Notes under the pieces: model-generated
The model's database searches: none
The model's input: only the letters and a program-made list of their open reading frames with translations
Told to the model about the DNA's origin: nothing
NCBI GenBank assembly: GCA_016285335.1
Contig: JAEEQO010000050.1
Coordinates: forward strand, 1 to 15,581
Reading direction: 5' to 3'
Length of the DNA: 15,581 nucleotides
Source: Victivallales bacterium
GTDB taxonomy: Bacteria; Verrucomicrobiota; Lentisphaeria; Victivallales; UBA1829
Translations under genes and position numbers: made by a program
Part shown: one piece after another, positions 8,597 through 14,993 of the stretch
How the letters are laid out: each line of letters starts with the position of its first letter
Position numbering within the stretch: the stretch's first letter is position 1

Positions 8597-9975
8597 AACG
8601 GCAGGTCTCCTCCCGTCAGGACGGATTCCGGCGTGACCACGCGAAGCGTATCCGGGAGCTCCGTTTCCGGTACATGCGGCGCGACCAGTACGGGTACGAC
8701 GCGCGCGCCGTGCCCTTCGAGGCTGCCGAGGAACTTCCGCGCCGTCCGGTCCCACCGCAGCAGGATCAGGAACACCGTGCCGGATTCCAGCGCTTCGGCG
8801 GCGAGGTCCTCCGCCCCGTCTCCCGCGAATGCGTCCTTCGCGGAGGTCGAAGCGGTGGCGAGTTCGTCCAGCAGCGGGTCGCAGTCGCGGTCCGGTTCGC
8901 CGGTCGAGGGGAAAAGCGTGACGTGTCCGCCGACCGCGAGCATGTCGACGTGGTACGACATCGAGGTCAGCGTTTCCGCGACCGAGGCCGCCAGCGAGAC
9001 CCCCGCTTCGAAATCCGGGTTCGTGCGGACCTTCAGCAGGGATTCCGAGAGGCTGAACAGCGCGCGGAGCATCCCGGCGGCGAGGTGGGCCGGCGGGATG
9101 TACGTGTCGAGCAGGACCGCCGCGTGGGAGACGTGTTCCTGCTGGTACTCCTTGATGATCGGAATGCGGCAGCGGGCCGTGGCGCGCCAGTGGATCTTGC
9201 GCGGGGAGTCGCCGGGGCGGTACGGACGGCATCCGTAGAAATCCATGCTGTCGCCCGGACGCGGCACGGAGCGCGCGCTCATGCGCGGCTGGACCCCGCC
9301 GTCGCGGGGGAACAGGTTCCGCAGGTCGCGGCTTGCCGGATGCACGGTCAGATATTCCTTGCGGGCGAACAGGACGGAATGCTTGAAGATGTTGAACGGG
9401 AAACTGGACTCCGCGAGTCCCTGCGGGATGCTGAAGACGCCGCGTTTGAACGGCTTCAGCTCCACGGCGAAGGTCCGTTCCCCGCTGCCCGGCACGGAGC
9501 AGTATTGGAACCCGTGGACGCGGCGGAGTTCCGGCAGCTCGATGTTCGGGTCGACGAGCAGGTCGGCCGCGGGAAGGCGCCGCAGGTTGCGGATCCGATA
9601 GGTCACGTCGAACGGGATGCCGCATTTGACGCGCGTCGGGAACTCGCGTTCGACGGAGAGGCGCGGGCGGAAGACGAGCCCGAGCAGCAGGTCGACGCCG
9701 AGGAGCACGACGAGGAAGAGGAAGACGGGGATCGCCGGGCTGTTCAGCGCGAACATGGCGAAGAACGCGAACATCGGGATCACGATGAAAAGCAGGCGCA
9801 TCGGGCGGCTGAACATGCGTTCGTACCACGCCATCGCCCAGAACAGCAGCTTCAGCGTGGGCGAGCGGTAGTACTTGAACACGAAGCCGAGCCCGTGCGA
9901 TTCGCGGAGCCACTGGGGACCGTCCAGGAACCGCAGCCACAGGCTTCGGATCACGCGCAGCGGATTCCTGCTCAT
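8593..9975 (-). CDS. DUF58 domain-containing protein
   Basis: 460 aa. Two hydrophobic segments (about 59-78 and 81-101) follow an N-terminal cytoplasmic stretch. The DUF58 signature is at about 251-270 (YRPGDSPRKIHWRATA), preceded by RMSARSVPRPGDSMDFYGCR. DUF58 proteins have a von Willebrand A-like fold and are thought to work with MoxR AAA+ ATPases, as in BatA/YeaD-type systems, but a biochemical role is not established. The gene lies 37 bp after moxR and overlaps the transglutaminase gene by 4 bases. GGAG lies about 10 bases before the ATG. Confidence 0.9.
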   Translation of the reverse strand: MSRNPLRVIRSLWLRFLDGPQWLRESHGLGFVFKYYRSPTLKLLFWAMAWYERMFSRPMRLLFIVIPMFAFFAMFALNSPAIPVFLFLVVLLGVDLLLGLVFRPRLSVEREFPTRVKCGIPFDVTYRIRNLRRLPAADLLVDPNIELPELRRVHGFQYCSVPGSGERTFAVELKPFKRGVFSIPQGLAESSFPFNIFKHSVLFARKEYLTVHPASRDLRNLFPRDGGVQPRMSARSVPRPGDSMDFYGCRPYRPGDSPRKIHWRATARCRIPIIKEYQQEHVSHAAVLLDTYIPPAHLAAGMLRALFSLSESLLKVRTNPDFEAGVSLAASVAETLTSMSYHVDMLAVGGHVTLFPSTGEPDRDCDPLLDELATASTSAKDAFAGDGAEDLAAEALESGTVFLILLRWDRTARKFLGSLEGHGARVVPVLVAPHVPETELPDTLRVVTPESVLTGGDLPL

Positions 9976-10012
9976 TCGCGGGGGGCTCCTTTCGTCGGGA
10001 CGCGGCCCGGGG

Positions 10013-10963
10013 TTATACGGGGACGCGCGTTTTCTTCACGACGGCGGCGACCAGGTCCGCGGCGGAGAGGCCCGCATGGCGGCTCTTCTGGTTCAGGATC
10101 AGGCGGTGCGTCAGGACTGGCCCGGCAAGCGAGGAGACGTCGTCCGGGGTCACGAACTCCCGTCCGTTCAGCAGTGCCCGCGCCTGGGCGCAGCGTGCCA
10201 GGTCGAGCAGGGCGCGCGGGCTGGCGCCGAGGGAGAAGCCGTTTTCGGGGTCGCGGGTGGCGGCGACGAGTTCGCGGGCGTATTCCTGCACGGACCGCTC
10301 CACCGCGACGTCGCGCACGGATTCCTGGATTTCCATAAGTTCCGCGCAGCCGATCACCGGCTCCACGTGGTCCAGCGGGTCGTCGTGCCAGCGGTCGTTC
10401 AGCATGGCGAGCTCCTCGGCGGGGTCGGGATAGCCGAGCGAGAACTTCATGGCGAAGCGGTCGAGCTGGGCTTCGGGAAGCGGGAACGTGCCGTAGTATT
10501 CGACCGGGTTTTCCGTGGCGATCACGAGGAACGGCTTCGGCAGGTCGTAGCGGACGCCTTCGATGGAGACCTGGTGTTCGTTCATGGCCTCCAGCAGCGC
10601 CGACTGCGTGCGCGGCGAGGCGCGGTTGATCTCGTCGCCGAGCAGGATGTTCGCGAAGACGGGGCCGGGATAGAACTTGAATTCGCCGGACTGCTGGTTG
10701 AAGACGGAGGATCCGAGGATGTCGGACGGCATCATGTCGGACGTGAACTGGATGCGCTTGAAGTCGGCTTTCACCGTCAGGGCGAGCGCCTTGGCGAGCG
10801 TGGTCTTGCCCACGCCGGGCACGTCGTCCAGCAGCACATGGCCGTTCGCCAATACCGCGTTCAGCAGCAAATCGATCACTTCGTCTTTTCCGCGGATGAC
10901 CTGTTTCAAACGGGTCCGTATCTGTCCGATCGTCTCCAGACGGGACGTCTGTGGTTCAGCCAT
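10013..10963 (-). CDS. MoxR-family AAA+ ATPase
   Basis: 316 aa, the usual length. Cytoplasmic AAA+ ATPase of the MoxR group, proposed to act as a chaperone or metal-insertion factor for VWA/DUF58 partners. Walker A is DVPGVGKTT (47-55), Walker B is ILLGDEINRA with D110/E111, sensor 1 is ATENP with N152, and an arginine in QLDRF (169) belongs to the family block. The C-terminal helical lid contains GASPRALLDLARCAQA. The start at 10963 has GGAGG 7 bases upstream; a second ATG 4 bases upstream is out of frame. It is the first gene of the moxR-DUF58-transglutaminase-GH30 operon and is divergent from the secreted-paralogue operon. Confidence 0.95.
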   Translation of the reverse strand: MAEPQTSRLETIGQIRTRLKQVIRGKDEVIDLLLNAVLANGHVLLDDVPGVGKTTLAKALALTVKADFKRIQFTSDMMPSDILGSSVFNQQSGEFKFYPGPVFANILLGDEINRASPRTQSALLEAMNEHQVSIEGVRYDLPKPFLVIATENPVEYYGTFPLPEAQLDRFAMKFSLGYPDPAEELAMLNDRWHDDPLDHVEPVIGCAELMEIQESVRDVAVERSVQEYARELVAATRDPENGFSLGASPRALLDLARCAQARALLNGREFVTPDDVSSLAGPVLTHRLILNQKSRHAGLSAADLVAAVVKKTRVPV

Positions 10964-10992
10964 GCATGCACCTCCGTATCGCTGCGGCGAAA

Positions 10993-11016
10993 GCCGGACG
11001 GCGGCGCGCCTCCGGC
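10993..11016 (-). other. GC-rich hairpin in the moxR leader
   Basis: On the minus strand GCCGGA and TCCGGC form a perfect 6-bp stem around a 12-base GC-rich loop. It lies between the predicted moxR promoter and the moxR ribosome site, about 30 bases before the start codon. Function unknown; it may only stabilise the leader. Confidence 0.3.
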
Positions 11017-11032
11017 GACTTAAAACAGAAAT

Positions 11033-11060
11033 ATAATACCTCTTCCCCGCGATTTTTCAA
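11033..11060 (-). promoter_or_regulatory. candidate sigma-70 promoter for the moxR operon
   Basis: Read on the minus strand: TTGAAA (11060-11055), a 16-base spacer and TATTAT (11038-11033). The predicted start is near 11026, giving a leader of about 63 nt. It is the best -35/-10 pair on this strand in the 296-bp divergent region. Confidence 0.55.
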
Positions 11061-11111
11061 CCGCGGAAACCAAAAAACGGCGCTTTTTCCCTATATTTTT
11101 GGAAAAGACGG

Positions 11112-11139
11112 TTGCATTTTCGCGTTTGGAGTCTATCTT
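11112..11139 (+). promoter_or_regulatory. candidate promoter for the secreted-paralogue operon
   Basis: TTGCAT (11112-11117), a 16-base spacer and TATCTT (11134-11139), predicted start near 11146. The preceding context GGTTGCATTT is shared with the galU promoter candidate. The leader before the first ATG would be about 114 nt. Confidence 0.45.
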
Positions 11140-11146
11140 ATTAGTT

Positions 11147-11162
11147 ACGATTGAAAACGATT
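11147..11162 (+). repeat. direct repeat ACGATT-4-ACGATT
   Basis: Two copies of ACGATT at 11147-11152 and 11157-11162, 10 bases apart, or one helical turn. They lie immediately at or after the predicted transcription start of the secreted-paralogue operon. The spacing is what a regulator half-site pair could show, but six bases twice can also arise by chance. Confidence 0.3.
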
Positions 11163-11174
11163 CAAGGGTATCTC

Positions 11175-11232
11175 TAACAATTCGATCGGCTGGATCGCCC
11201 GGATGCGAAAAGCCGCCGAATACCAATCGTTA
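11175..11232 (+). other. imperfect hairpin in the leader of the secreted-paralogue operon
   Basis: TAACAATT (11175-11182) pairs with AATCGTTA (11225-11232) with one mismatch. Inside it TCGGC (11186-11190) can pair with GCCGA (11215-11219). The structure ends 27 bases before the ATG at 11260, whose own ribosome site is weak (GGGAA). It does not match a riboswitch class I know. Confidence 0.25.
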
Positions 11233-11259
11233 GTGGTGCCCTCAACTTCGGGAACCCTC

Positions 11260-11811
11260 ATGAAAAACATCCGTAGACTTCTCGCTCCGGCGGCCCTGAT
11301 CTGTTCGGCCCTCTTCTGCTGCGGCTACCACAGCTGCGACAAGGAGGAGGTCCACATGTATTTCGACCCGGACACCTGGGAGGAGATGCAGCTGCCCCCC
11401 AAATACGTCGTTTCCCTCCACGAGGTCATCCGCACCCGGACCGGCGAAGGCGTGGAACGTACCGTGGCTTCGTACTTCGGCGACGAAGTGACCATTCACT
11501 CGATGCAGCTGATCGACTCGTCCGAGATCACGAACATCCAGCCGATCCCGATCCCGGGCGACCAGGGGTTCTACAACCTCCGTTTCGACCTCACCGAACG
11601 CGGCCGCAAGCTCTGGATCAACCTCAGCGTCCAGCACAAGGGGCAGGAGCTGGCGTTCGTCATCGACGGCACGGTGTACCGCGGGATCAAGCCGCGGATG
11701 CTGAGCAGCGACGAGGCGACCTTTGTCGTCGTCGACGGCCCGTTCGACCAGGCCACCGCGCTGGCGCTCCAGAACAATGCAAAGTTCAACTACTTCAAAA
11801 TGAGAAAGTGA
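11260..11811 (+). CDS. small secreted protein with a SecD-P1-head-like C-terminal half (paralogue 1)
   Basis: 183 aa. Starting at the ATG at 11260 gives a clean export signal (MKNIRR, then a hydrophobic stretch to about 20). The frame is open back to 11203, but those 19 codons have no signal-like character. Cysteines at 20, 21 and 26 follow the core, but none sits in a canonical lipobox. The part from about 85 to 172 resembles the P1 head subdomain of SecD/SecDF: an SSEI turn, LRFDLTERGRKLW (108-119), GQELAFVIDGTVYRGIKPRM (128-147), then VVDGPFDQATALAL (157-170). SecD has the same order: strand with a Gly, 'lAivlDg-V-saP', then 'I-G-F-eA-LA'. There is no membrane-transport domain, so it is not SecD. 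First of three tandem paralogues; function unknown. Confidence 0.85.
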   Translation: MKNIRRLLAPAALICSALFCCGYHSCDKEEVHMYFDPDTWEEMQLPPKYVVSLHEVIRTRTGEGVERTVASYFGDEVTIHSMQLIDSSEITNIQPIPIPGDQGFYNLRFDLTERGRKLWINLSVQHKGQELAFVIDGTVYRGIKPRMLSSDEATFVVVDGPFDQATALALQNNAKFNYFKMRK

Positions 11812-11817
11812 TTCCGC

Positions 11818-12381
11818 ATGTCCCTTTTCAAGTACATCCGCCGGACGCTGCCTCTTGTCGCGGGCCTTCTCGCCGCCGTCTTCCTCTGCGGAGCCGGCGG
11901 CCAGAGCTGCAGTGCCGAAGATATCGACCATGTGTTCGATCCGGAGAATTTCGACTCGTCCGACCGTCCGCTGGAGGGCACCATCGAGATCCGGGAGATC
12001 ATCCAGCTGCGCCGGGGCACCGACAAGGAGGAAATGGTGCCCACGCTGTTCGGCGACGACCTCTGCCTCAACACGAACGTGCTGCTGAGGTCCACTGACG
12101 TGAAGGAGATCAAGGCGATTCCCATCGAAAAGCAGAAGCCTTACTACAGCCTCGAACTGAAGCTGACCGACCGCGGCAAACGCCACTGGATCGGCCTCAG
12201 CCTTCCGAACAGGGGAAAGCACGTCGCCTTCCTCATCGACGGCCTTGTCTACCGCACGTTCGTTCCCCGCATGCTTTACGACGACGTCACCGATTCCGTC
12301 ATCGTCGACGGCCCGTTCGATCCCGCGACCGCGAAAAAGCTCGAATCCAACTCCGCCCGAAACCATTTCCGCTCCAGGTGA
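11818..12381 (+). CDS. small secreted protein with a SecD-P1-head-like C-terminal half (paralogue 2)
   Basis: 187 aa, starting 6 bases after paralogue 1. The signal region is MSLFKYIRRTLPLVAGLLAAVFLCG; cysteines at 24 and 31 are not in clear lipoboxes. The middle (about 50-100) carries IEIREIIQLRRG and LFGDDLCLNTN, matching SLHEVIRTRTG and YFGDEVTIH in paralogue 1. The C-terminal half repeats the P1-head-like pattern: LKLTDRGKRHW (114-124), KHVAFLIDGLVYRTFVPRML (134-153), VIVDGPFDPATAKKL (161-175). The ribosome site is weak (AGTGA, overlapping the previous stop), so it may rely on coupling to the upstream gene. Not a duplicate fragment: the frame is intact and full length. Confidence 0.85.
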   Translation: MSLFKYIRRTLPLVAGLLAAVFLCGAGGQSCSAEDIDHVFDPENFDSSDRPLEGTIEIREIIQLRRGTDKEEMVPTLFGDDLCLNTNVLLRSTDVKEIKAIPIEKQKPYYSLELKLTDRGKRHWIGLSLPNRGKHVAFLIDGLVYRTFVPRMLYDDVTDSVIVDGPFDPATAKKLESNSARNHFRSR

Positions 12382-12387
12382 TCCGCC

Positions 12388-12999
12388 ATGACGACCAGAA
12401 CAAACATCCTGCGATCCGCCGTCCGTCTGCTCCGTGCCGCCGCCCTCCCTGCCGTCTGCGTCTGCATCGCGGCCGCGGCGTTCGCGTCCTGCAACGGCAG
12501 CGCGACGGGCATCCTGGACCCGCTCAACGTCGACGACAAGGAGGAAGAATACAGGCCCGTCGTCGGCGAGCCCGGCGAGTTTGCCGTCGTCTCCATCCAC
12601 GAGATCGTCCGCCACAAGCGGGGCGAGGAGCGCGAACTCGAAGTCGCGTCCATGTTCGAGGACGAGATCTTCATCGACAAGAATCCGCTGCTCGATTCCT
12701 CCGACATCATCTCCATCGAGGCGATCGCCATCAACGACCTGCCCGGCTTCTACAAGCTCCGCTTTCACCTGACCCCGGATGGCGGCAAGAGCTGGCGCAA
12801 GTTTACCAGTTCCGACGACCGCGACGTCTCCCCCACGCTTGCGTTCGTCATCGACGGCGTTCTCTACCGCACGTTCAAGCCGCGTTTCCTCTACAAGGAC
12901 GAAGACAGCGTGGTCATCGACGGCCCGTTCGACGAGCCCGCGGCGCTGAACCTCGAAGCCAACGCAATCCGCAACTTCATGCACTTTTCCCAGCAATAG
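12388..12999 (+). CDS. probable lipoprotein with a SecD-P1-head-like C-terminal half (paralogue 3)
   Basis: 203 aa, again 6 bases after its neighbour. An AGGTGA site overlaps the stop of paralogue 2, 6 bases before this ATG. The N-terminus is arginine-rich, then hydrophobic to AAAFASC. Cys35 could be lipidated, although Phe at -3 is not the best lipobox. VSIHEIVRHKRG and MFEDEIFIDKN align with the middle of the two earlier paralogues. The C-terminal half holds LRFHLTPDGGKSW, TLAFVIDGVLYRTFKPRFL and VVIDGPFDEPAALNL, with a longer loop (KFTSSDDRDVSP) between the first two blocks. Same inferred fold and same unknown role; probably anchored in the envelope. Confidence 0.85.
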   Translation: MTTRTNILRSAVRLLRAAALPAVCVCIAAAAFASCNGSATGILDPLNVDDKEEEYRPVVGEPGEFAVVSIHEIVRHKRGEERELEVASMFEDEIFIDKNPLLDSSDIISIEAIAINDLPGFYKLRFHLTPDGGKSWRKFTSSDDRDVSPTLAFVIDGVLYRTFKPRFLYKDEDSVVIDGPFDEPAALNLEANAIRNFMHFSQQ

Positions 13000-13026
13000 G
13001 GCCCAACAGCAGAAAGGACAACACCT

Positions 13027-14112
13027 ATGCAGTTCCTGTCCCGGATCAAGGCCGCCGTTTTCCTGATCGCGCTCGCCGCGCTGGTCCCGGCCGTTCACGC
13101 GGTTTCCGAAACATACATCCCCTCGAACGCGAAGTTCGCGTTCTACGCCGACGCGAAAAAGGCCTCCGTCTCGCCTGCGCTCAAAACGCTTCTTTCCCGC
13201 GACGGCTTCGACCTCGCCGGCTGTCTCGACGACATCGCAATGGTGCTGGACGACCTCACCGGCGACGCCTCCTTCTTCCTGACCGAGATCGACCCCGGCG
13301 ACTTCGAAAAGTCCCTGATGGACGTGGTCCTCTACGCTCCAGGCCGCGTCAACGACATCTACAAGCGCCTTTCCACGCGCGAGGACATCAAGACCGAGGC
13401 GAGCACGTTCTCCGGCGCCCGCATTCTGAAGATCCACGTCGTGAACGGCAAGACCGACATGCTCGCGTTCTTCGAATTCGTCTCCGACGACATCATGCAG
13501 TGCCGCCTGGCTGTCAATCTCCCCGACACGCAGCCCTTCATCTGGGCTGTGAACCCGGACACTCCCATGCTCGTCACGAGCATGAAGGTCAAGGGCGCGC
13601 TCTTCGCCGCCATGGTCGACGCAGCCTATGTCCAGGGCCGCGTGAAGGCCGAGGAGGAAGCACATCCCCGCACCGAGGAGGAGAAGAAGACCACCATCAA
13701 GGCGGGCGACGCCTCCATCGAGATCGACGAGGAGGACCCCAGCCTCGAGGACATCCGCAACAACGTGAAGGCGATCTTCGCCCGCATCACCGAGGGCTCC
13801 CGCGGCTCGGTCGACGCCACCATCACGCTCCGCTGCACCAGCTCCGCGATCCGCGACGAAGTCTTCCGCACCGTCGACGGCTTCGTGACGCTCTACACCA
13901 TGCTCGCCGACACCTCGTTCGAGATCGGCAAGGACGGCAAGCTCATCCAGAAGGGCGGCAAGACCAACCCGCTTTCCACCCTCAAGCACGAGCCCAAGGG
14001 CAACGACGCCGTTTTCACGCTGAACCTGTCCGAAAAATTCCTCTCCGACATGGCGAAGGACGCCGCGAAAAACAACAAGAGCAACAGCAGCAAGAAGAAA
14101 AAGGAAAAATGA
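13027..14112 (+). CDS. secreted protein of unknown family with acidic insert and Lys-rich tail
   Basis: 361 aa, not recognised. A signal peptide is clear (MQFLSRIKAA, hydrophobic core, likely cleavage after VHA at about 25), so the protein is exported. The mature part has mixed alpha/beta character. A charged segment at about 206-246 alternates acidic and basic stretches (KAEEEAHPRTEEEKK, then IEIDEEDPSLED). The C-terminus is a low-complexity Lys/Asn/Ser tail ending in KKKKEK. It has no visible enzyme motif and no P1-head pattern, so it is not a fourth paralogue. AAAGGA lies about 9 bases before the ATG. It follows paralogue 3 after 27 bp and precedes a terminator, so it is probably the last gene of the same transcript. 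Confidence 0.85.
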   Translation: MQFLSRIKAAVFLIALAALVPAVHAVSETYIPSNAKFAFYADAKKASVSPALKTLLSRDGFDLAGCLDDIAMVLDDLTGDASFFLTEIDPGDFEKSLMDVVLYAPGRVNDIYKRLSTREDIKTEASTFSGARILKIHVVNGKTDMLAFFEFVSDDIMQCRLAVNLPDTQPFIWAVNPDTPMLVTSMKVKGALFAAMVDAAYVQGRVKAEEEAHPRTEEEKKTTIKAGDASIEIDEEDPSLEDIRNNVKAIFARITEGSRGSVDATITLRCTSSAIRDEVFRTVDGFVTLYTMLADTSFEIGKDGKLIQKGGKTNPLSTLKHEPKGNDAVFTLNLSEKFLSDMAKDAAKNNKSNSSKKKKEK

Positions 14113-14114
14113 CC

Positions 14115-14162
14115 CGATCCCGCCGCGAAAAACGGCGGCCCGCGGATCGAAAGCCCTTTTTT
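14115..14162 (+). terminator. intrinsic terminator after the secreted-protein operon
   Basis: A GC-rich stem CCGCCG/CGGCGG (14120-14125 with 14133-14138, loop CGAAAAA) is nested in, and competes with, an outer pairing CGATCC/GGATCG (14115-14120 with 14144-14149). It is followed by a run of six T (14157-14162). It begins 3 bases after the 361-aa gene and separates it from the pilin genes. Confidence 0.65.
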
Positions 14163-14196
14163 CTTCCATTTTTTCCGGTTTTGCCGCTTTTTCTAT

Positions 14197-14224
14197 TTGA
14201 AACGGCAGAAAATTATGCTATCGT
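14197..14224 (+). promoter_or_regulatory. possible promoter for the pilin genes
   Basis: TTGAAA (14197-14202), a 16-base spacer and TATCGT (14219-14224). The start would fall near 14231, leaving a very short leader that contains the GGAG at 14233. An inverted repeat TGCCG/CGGCA (14182-14186 and 14203-14207) overlaps the -35 side. The -10 is poor, so this is tentative. Confidence 0.3.
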
Positions 14225-14242
14225 ATGGTAACGGAGAATAAA

Positions 14243-14404
14243 ATGAGACGGCGCGCGCGCAAAAACGAATCCGGGCAGGTGCTTGCGGAATATACCGTGA
14301 TGCTCGGCATGGTCGTGCTCGTCGCCCTCTCGCTTTTTCTCCTCATGCGGGTGTTCCTGGAGTACGGCTGGCGGATTCTTTCGCTGATCGCCTGGGAACC
14401 ATGA
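14243..14404 (+). CDS. small Flp-type (type IVb) prepilin, 53 aa
   Basis: A 53-aa protein: basic leader MRRRARKNESG, then the mature start QVLAEYTVMLGMVV and one hydrophobic helix to about 35, ending in a short tail with WEP. G11 followed by E16 is the type IVb prepilin motif (cleavage after Gly, Glu at +5, then Tyr), as in Flp/TadE proteins cut by TadV-type peptidases. GGAG lies 6 bases before the ATG. It is short enough that automatic gene callers may miss it. It could be a minor pilin or an assembly pseudopilin rather than the main subunit, because the next gene looks more like a standard Flp. The gap to that gene is 42 bp. Confidence 0.82.
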   Translation: MRRRARKNESGQVLAEYTVMLGMVVLVALSLFLLMRVFLEYGWRILSLIAWEP

Positions 14405-14446
14405 CAGAACAACAAAACCGATTCCAGCAAGGAAAGGAGTCCCGAT

Positions 14447-14713
14447 ATGAAACTCAGCAGAAAACACTACGCAAGGAAGCGCCGGACCTCCGGCGGACAG
14501 GCAATCCTCGAGTACATCATCGTCATCGCGCTCGTGGCGGTGGCGGCACTGACCGTGCTCGGCCTCTTCGGCGACCGCATCAAGGCGCTGATCGGCGGGT
14601 CCGCCACCGCCATCGGCAGCAAGAACGCGTCCAACGCGGCGGGCGACGACGGCGACAGCCTGAAACAGTTGCAGGAAATGGACAAGGACGGTCCGTCCGA
14701 CATCAATTTCTGA
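14447..14713 (+). CDS. Flp-type (type IVb) major pilin candidate, 88 aa
   Basis: 88 aa with a basic leader (MKLSRKHYARKRRTSGG), cleavage predicted after G17, mature start QAILEYIIVIALVAVAALT with Glu at +5 and Tyr at +6, and a single hydrophobic helix to about 41. FGDRIKALIGG and a polar, Asp/Asn/Ser-rich tail follow. This is the Flp pilin layout, although the tail is longer than in the classical short Flp subunits. AGGAG lies 7 bases before the ATG, the strongest site in this cluster, which fits a highly expressed subunit. Filament function is inferred from the motif; no Tad ATPase gene is in the window. Confidence 0.85.
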   Translation: MKLSRKHYARKRRTSGGQAILEYIIVIALVAVAALTVLGLFGDRIKALIGGSATAIGSKNASNAAGDDGDSLKQLQEMDKDGPSDINF

Positions 14714-14746
14714 CCGGATTTGTTCCGGCGGCGTTCCGGATGTCGA

Positions 14747-14765
14747 ACGGCGGTTCTCCCGCCGT
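14747..14765 (+). other. strong hairpin just after the Flp pilin gene
   Basis: ACGGCGG and CCGCCGT form a perfect 7-bp stem around the loop TTCTC, beginning 33 bases after the pilin stop. No T run follows. It may be a 3' stabilising or partial-termination stem that keeps pilin mRNA abundant relative to the downstream genes. Confidence 0.45.
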
Positions 14766-14911
14766 CCGCTCCGGTGTGCCATGCGGAAAGGATGCGTCCC
14801 GTGCGCTGTTTGCCCCGACTTTCGCGCCGCCGGGCTTCGTCCCCGTGCGGCCATGAGACGTGTTCCGGCGCGGTGCAAACCGCCTCGGAGCATGGGATGA
14901 CCTGTATCCGC

Positions 14912-14993
14912 GAAGAGGCTTCCGCGGAGGACTTTTCCTCCCCGTGTCCGAGCAGAGCCGGACACTGCCGCAGAGGAGGAGAGCTTTCCCTCC
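14912..14993 (+). other. cluster of four hairpins in the 321-bp gap before the TadE-like gene
   Basis: The gap 14714-15034 has no gene I can support. It holds, in order, GAAG/CTTC with a 3-base loop (14912-14922), GGAGG/CCTCC with a 6-base loop (14926-14941), a perfect GTGTCCG/CGGACAC stem with an 8-base loop (14944-14965), and a second GGAGG/CCTCC stem with a 9-base loop (14975-14993). Each stem is exact. The repeated GGAGG could also expose or hide a ribosome-site-like sequence. No T run and no known RNA family was recognised. Confidence 0.4.

Noticed and set aside
6380..9238. Open frame of 952 codons on the plus strand opposite the transglutaminase and DUF58 genes
   Set aside because: Composition is antisense-like (Arg, Gln, Val, Asp), and the minus strand carries unmistakable domains.
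8597..9940. Upstream in-frame extension of the transglutaminase protein into the DUF58 region
   Set aside because: The extension is Arg/Pro-rich shadow sequence. The ATG at 8596 overlaps the DUF58 stop and is followed by a normal membrane domain.
11260..12999. Three tandem repeats as one fragmented SecD gene
   Set aside because: Each copy has its own signal peptide, start, stop and full P1-like block, and no copy contains SecD transmembrane segments.
11242..14169. Open frame of 975 codons on the minus strand opposite the secreted-protein genes
   Set aside because: High GC at third codon positions keeps the antisense frame free of stops. Its protein is a low-complexity R/V/D/G-rich shadow, while the plus strand has four genes with signal peptides and shared motifs.
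14401..14856. 151-codon frame starting with an ATGA overlap at the end of the 53-aa prepilin
   Set aside because: It overlaps the whole Flp pilin gene in another frame and is Arg-rich with no motif.
14912..14993. Hairpin cluster as an intrinsic terminator
   Set aside because: No T run follows any of the stems, and the downstream TadE-like gene has no clear promoter of its own.
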